A stretch of 15,144 nt of DNA from an uncultured Phascolarctobacterium sp. (GTDB lineage Bacteria > Bacillota > Negativicutes > Acidaminococcales > Acidaminococcaceae). How positions within the stretch are numbered: the first letter of the stretch is position 1; each line of letters starts with the position of its first letter. A model generated the notes under the pieces. That model had not been told where the DNA came from. It ran no database searches and saw only the letters and a list, made by a program, of their open reading frames with translations. Below are positions 13,014 through 15,144 of this stretch, in pieces. The DNA lies in NCBI GenBank assembly GCA_946002345.1, contig CAMFZA010000011.1, positions 1 through 15,144 of the forward strand. The letters are read 5' to 3'. Made by a program: the position numbers and the translations under genes.

Positions 13014-13150
13014 ACTTCCCTGTAGGGCCGCAAACCCGAGCACCCCCACGGCACATGAAAGTATCCGCTTAAGGCTGCTTCCTTCCGGACCTGACCTGGT
13101 TCACAGGCTCCCATTGCGCAGGACTCAAATTTACGGTCCTACAGAGAAGC
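13014..13150 (-). ncRNA. ffs: Signal recognition particle RNA, small bacterial (4.5S-like) type
   Basis: The RNA scaffold of the signal recognition particle, which binds Ffh and directs nascent membrane proteins to FtsY. The hallmark apical hairpin is complete on the minus strand: AGGTCAGGTCCGGAAGGAAG followed by CAGCCTTAAG, with the GGAA loop and the symmetric internal loop that binds the Ffh M domain. The ends were set by pairing: the 5' arm from about 13150 to 13123 pairs with the 3' arm down to about 13014 through a long, nearly continuous stem with G-U pairs. Mature ends may lie several bases inside. There is no Alu domain, unlike the roughly 270-nt Bacillus scRNA. A tRNA-Ser terminator stands just upstream, leaving no room for a separate promoter. 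A dedicated terminator and then dnaX follow, as in B. subtilis. Confidence 0.93.
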
Positions 13151-13153
13151 AAT

Positions 13154-13173
13154 AAAAAAGCCGCAATTGCGGC
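13154..13173 (-). terminator. Terminator-like hairpin between tRNA-Ser and the SRP RNA
   Basis: A 14-base perfect palindrome (13160-13173; stem GCCGC, loop AATT, stem GCGGC) is followed on the minus strand by six T residues. It starts 11 bases after the tRNA CCA end and stops 4 bases before the SRP RNA pairing begins. The stem is short, so read-through into the SRP RNA is plausible. Confidence 0.75.
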
Positions 13174-13183
13174 CGATTTTTAA

Positions 13184-13273
13184 TGGCGGAGAGAGAGGGA
13201 TTCGAACCCTCGGTACGGTATCCCGTACACACGCTTTCCAGGCGTGCACCTTCAACCACTCGGTCATCTCTCC
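13184..13273 (-). tRNA. tRNA-Ser (anticodon GGA)
   Basis: A 90-base class II tRNA. The acceptor arm GGAGAGA pairs with TCTCTCC, followed by discriminator G and an encoded CCA (13184-13186). The anticodon stem-loop has loop CTGGAAA with anticodon GGA, reading UCC and UCU serine codons. A long variable arm and a standard TTCGAAT T-loop are present. The gene has a strong promoter upstream and a hairpin terminator downstream. Its place next to the SRP RNA and dnaX echoes the Bacillus neighbourhood. Confidence 0.97.
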
Positions 13274-13347
13274 AGGGTTGAAAACTAGAACAATTTTCAA
13301 TTCCCGCACCCACTACAGGCACGCACAGTAAAACAACTGCGAATATT

Positions 13348-13376
13348 ATTATACTTGTTTAATCGCAGTAAGTCAA
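13348..13376 (-). promoter_or_regulatory. Promoter of tRNA-Ser and probably the SRP RNA
   Basis: On the minus strand TTGACT (13371-13376), exactly 17 bases, TATAAT (13348-13353): eleven of twelve consensus positions and the strongest promoter in the window. The start would be near 13341, about 68 bases before the tRNA. Because no promoter fits between the tRNA and the SRP RNA, it probably serves both. Confidence 0.85.
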
Positions 13377-13395
13377 GTAGTTTTTGTAAAATATT

Positions 13396-14244
13396 TTATA
13401 TATCATCTGCATCTTCGGCAGGCACTAACATCACAGCACAGTCCACATTGAGTACTACATTTGCCGATGTGCTCCCCAGCTCCTCGCCATTAGTCATATC
13501 CGCGCCTGTCTTGGCCATCATAATCAGACTCACATTATCACGCTCGCAGATAGCTGCAATTTTTTTAGATGCTACACCATGGGACACATAATAATCGGCT
13601 TCGATACCGAAAATTTTCATTTCGTCCACAAGCTCCTTCAAAAAGAGCACAGCACTACCGTATTTCTCCTTATAGTCGTGCTTGTTCCGGCTATGTTCAA
13701 TAACATGAACAAAAATCACCTTGCCCACCAATTCCCGCAAGCTACGAATTATATTTAAAGCTTCCAGGGACTTTCGAGAAAAGTCAGTGGGAACCAAATT
13801 GGGTTGTAAAAGGTTTTCCTGTTCCTCGTGTATCTCGGCCTTGTTAATCAAGAGGGGAATATTCGTTACCCGAGCCAGTTCAAAGGTCGTACTACCCATG
13901 AGGGCACGCTTCAAAAAGCCCTTGCGGTGGGAGGCAACCAAAACCAAGTCCACGTCGTATTCCTCAGCCAGCCCTTGCACGTTCTCACTAATATCACCTG
14001 TACGGGTAACGATGGAGATTTCTTCATAACCAGCCTGTTCTATATCATTTTTATAGCCCTCTAAGCGACTTTGAGTGCGTTTATAGCTACTACCGTCAGG
14101 GTCGGCGTCATCATCATCGTCAAAAATGTGCGCCAAGACCACTTCCGTTTCCGTGTCGGGGCATAAGTTAAACAGACACTCAGTCAGCTTGTCGGCCTGC
14201 GGAGACAAATCGGTCGCCAGCAGAACCTTGGTGAATGTACTCAT
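13396..14244 (-). CDS. Tandem universal stress protein (two UspA domains)
   Basis: A soluble protein of 282 residues made of two Usp domains, about 1-135 and 146-276. Each has the Rossmann-like opening strand with an aspartate (VLLATDLS, Asp12; LVPTDFS, Asp154). Each ends with a remnant of the G-x2-G-x9-G-S/T nucleotide loop: ASHRKGFLKRALMGST (104-119), in which the first glycine is serine, and KTGADMTNGEELGST (245-259). ATP binding is therefore possible but not assured for domain 1. A run of five aspartates (42-46) lies in the first domain. Such proteins help survival under starvation or stress, but the exact role is unknown. The ATG has AAAGGAG 7 bases upstream. It follows queC by 112 bases and no terminator is seen on either side, so it may be partly co-transcribed with queC and read on towards the tRNA promoter. 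Confidence 0.92.
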   Translation of the reverse strand: MSTFTKVLLATDLSPQADKLTECLFNLCPDTETEVVLAHIFDDDDDADPDGSSYKRTQSRLEGYKNDIEQAGYEEISIVTRTGDISENVQGLAEEYDVDLVLVASHRKGFLKRALMGSTTFELARVTNIPLLINKAEIHEEQENLLQPNLVPTDFSRKSLEALNIIRSLRELVGKVIFVHVIEHSRNKHDYKEKYGSAVLFLKELVDEMKIFGIEADYYVSHGVASKKIAAICERDNVSLIMMAKTGADMTNGEELGSTSANVVLNVDCAVMLVPAEDADDI

Positions 14245-14356
14245 TTATCTGCTCCTTTAAACAAATATATATGGTTTCTTTTTCGCCATGAAATGTAAAA
14301 ATCCTGCTAATATTGTAAATCTGATTGGAGAAATTTAGGAATTACTCGACAGCTAC
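14245..14356. other. Intergenic region between queC and the Usp gene
   Basis: 112 AT-rich bases without a convincing hairpin terminator or a promoter with both hexamers. A TATATA sequence about 20 bases before the Usp start is the only -10 candidate, and its -35 is poor. I see nothing else. Confidence 0.4.
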
Positions 14357-15037
14357 TTAGAGCCTACTCAACGGGTCCACCACACCATTGGCAGCGAAGG
14401 CTGCTTCCCTATCCCGGCAGGTGCCACATTGATGGCAGGGCGCTGCCCCTCCGTCATAGCAGGACCAGGTTAGCTCATAGGGCACGCCCAACCGCAGGCC
14501 CTCGGCCACAATATCCTTCTTCGTTTTATCTACAAAGGGAGCCACTAGTCGCACCTTTTTGCCACTGCCCAAATAAACCGCCTGATTCATGGCTTCGTTA
14601 AACTCATGGCTACAGTCAGGGTAGGCATTACCCGCCGCGTCATCAGCATGAGGTCCGTAATAAATCTCCCCGCAGCCATATTCCAAGGCAATGCTGGCCG
14701 CCGTTGCCAAAAAGAGGCCATTGCGAAAGGGCACATAGGTGGTTACCGCCTCGCCCTGACGCTCCTTCAGCTGCTCTGCATAAGAAGCATGGGGCACCGC
14801 CTCCGTAGAGCCCTGAAGCAGGCTGCAGTTGCTGTGAGCAAAGATCTGGGATAGATCCATCTCCAAAAGCTCCACCTTATAATGGGCTGCTATAGCCCGT
14901 GCCGACTCCACCTCACGACTGTGCTTTTGACCATAGCTCATGGATAGAGCCAAAACTTCATCACCATATTTTTCCTTGGCCAAAGCCAAACAGGTGGAGC
15001 TATCCACGCCACCACTCAATAACACCAATGCTTTCAT
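14357..15037 (-). CDS. queC: QueC, 7-cyano-7-deazaguanine (preQ0) synthase
   Basis: A cytosolic ATP-dependent ligase that converts 7-carboxy-7-deazaguanine and ammonia to preQ0 in the queuosine pathway. The 226 residues include the PP-loop SGGVDSST (8-15) that binds ATP, SMSYGQKH (32-39), the segment TTYVPFRNGLFL (99-110) and the zinc site of four cysteines at 193, 201, 204 and 207 (CYDGGAAPCHQCGTC). I start at ATG 15037, with AGGAGG 9 bases upstream. The frame stays open to 15118, but that extension runs through a terminator hairpin and is not coding. What looks like the end of a preQ1-I riboswitch lies upstream, which fits control by the pathway's own product. queD, queE and queF, often next to it, are not in the window downstream. 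Confidence 0.96.
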   Translation of the reverse strand: MKALVLLSGGVDSSTCLALAKEKYGDEVLALSMSYGQKHSREVESARAIAAHYKVELLEMDLSQIFAHSNCSLLQGSTEAVPHASYAEQLKERQGEAVTTYVPFRNGLFLATAASIALEYGCGEIYYGPHADDAAGNAYPDCSHEFNEAMNQAVYLGSGKKVRLVAPFVDKTKKDIVAEGLRLGVPYELTWSCYDGGAAPCHQCGTCRDREAAFAANGVVDPLSRL

Positions 15038-15060
15038 GTCAATTTGCCTCCTCATCATAA

Positions 15061-15097
15061 AAAAGAAAAAGCTTCGCCCACTACAGACGAAGCTTTT
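15061..15097 (-). terminator. Leader terminator of queC (riboswitch expression platform)
   Basis: On the minus strand AAAAGCTTCG (15088-15097) pairs with CGAAGCTTTT (15067-15076) around an 11-base loop and continues into a TTTTTCTTTT tract. It lies 24 bases before the queC ATG, inside the leader. It is therefore a regulated or attenuating terminator rather than one ending another gene. Confidence 0.8.
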
Positions 15098-15120
15098 GTA
15101 CAGAATAATCCAATTCATGC

Positions 15121-15144
15121 CCGTAGTTTTGTTTAAAGACAGGA
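15121..15144 (-). promoter_or_regulatory. Probable preQ1-I riboswitch, 3' part only (cut by the window edge)
   Basis: The last 24 bases, read on the minus strand, hold TAAACAAAACTACGG after a pyrimidine-rich CCTGTC. This matches the A-rich tail and terminal CUA/ACGG of the preQ1-I aptamer, while CCTGTC could be the 3' strand of stem P1. The 5' half lies outside the window. The gene controlled, queC, makes a precursor of preQ1, and a terminator follows directly. Confidence 0.5.

Noticed and set aside
13131..13322. 63-residue open frame on the minus strand
   Set aside because: It runs through tRNA-Ser and into the SRP RNA 5' region. The segment ending SNPSLSA is the familiar translation of tRNA sequence, not a protein.
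15038..15118. N-terminal extension of queC by 27 residues
   Set aside because: It would translate through the leader terminator hairpin. The ribosome site and family alignment both support ATG 15037.
1..15144. Hidden mobile element, CRISPR array, defence or biosynthetic system
   Set aside because: Nearly all coding sequence is accounted for by conserved housekeeping genes; no long terminal repeats, spaced direct repeats, integrase, transposase or unfamiliar multi-gene cassette was seen.

Overview
The window reads as ordinary chromosomal housekeeping DNA from a member of the Bacillota. Every supported gene lies on the minus strand. The cluster tRNA-Ser / SRP RNA / dnaX / ybaB / recR / bofA matches the classic Bacillota arrangement known from Bacillus subtilis, and walJ / htrA / rlmH matches the tail of the wal (yyc) locus. 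PerR, a FakA/FakB pair and LytR-CpsA-Psr proteins also point to Bacillota. The moderate base composition, a small SRP RNA without an Alu domain and a putative lipoprotein HtrA would fit the Negativicutes (for example an Acidaminococcaceae-like anaerobe). That finer placement is inference. I see no mobile element, phage, CRISPR array, toxin system or biosynthetic cluster.

In the direction of transcription (right to left): the right edge (15144-15038) carries what looks like the 3' end of a preQ1-I riboswitch and its terminator, followed by queC. Next come a tandem universal stress protein gene and a near-consensus promoter that drives tRNA-Ser(GGA). A terminator separates the tRNA gene from the SRP RNA, which has its own terminator. 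The dnaX promoter follows directly, and dnaX-ybaB-recR-bofA form a replication/repair operon ending at 9551. Then come a dicarboxylate/amino-acid:cation symporter with paired GTATAC palindromes at its promoter, a Nudix hydrolase followed by an LCP-family gene, and a 324-base non-coding stretch (5895-5572). The fakB-fakA-perR operon follows (fatty-acid kinase plus peroxide regulator), and last the walJ-htrA-rlmH operon.

The main anomaly is an in-frame amber codon (TAG) at codon 63 of dnaX, immediately before the first zinc-binding cysteine of an otherwise intact and normally essential gene. Other points worth checking are a well-formed promoter with a GTATAC palindrome between the LCP gene and a terminator, which could make a roughly 45-nt RNA or an attenuated fakB leader; paired operators at the symporter gene; the edge-truncated riboswitch; and a His-to-Asn change in the conserved C-terminal motif of RlmH. 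I did not find a new multi-gene system, and most of the window is conventional.
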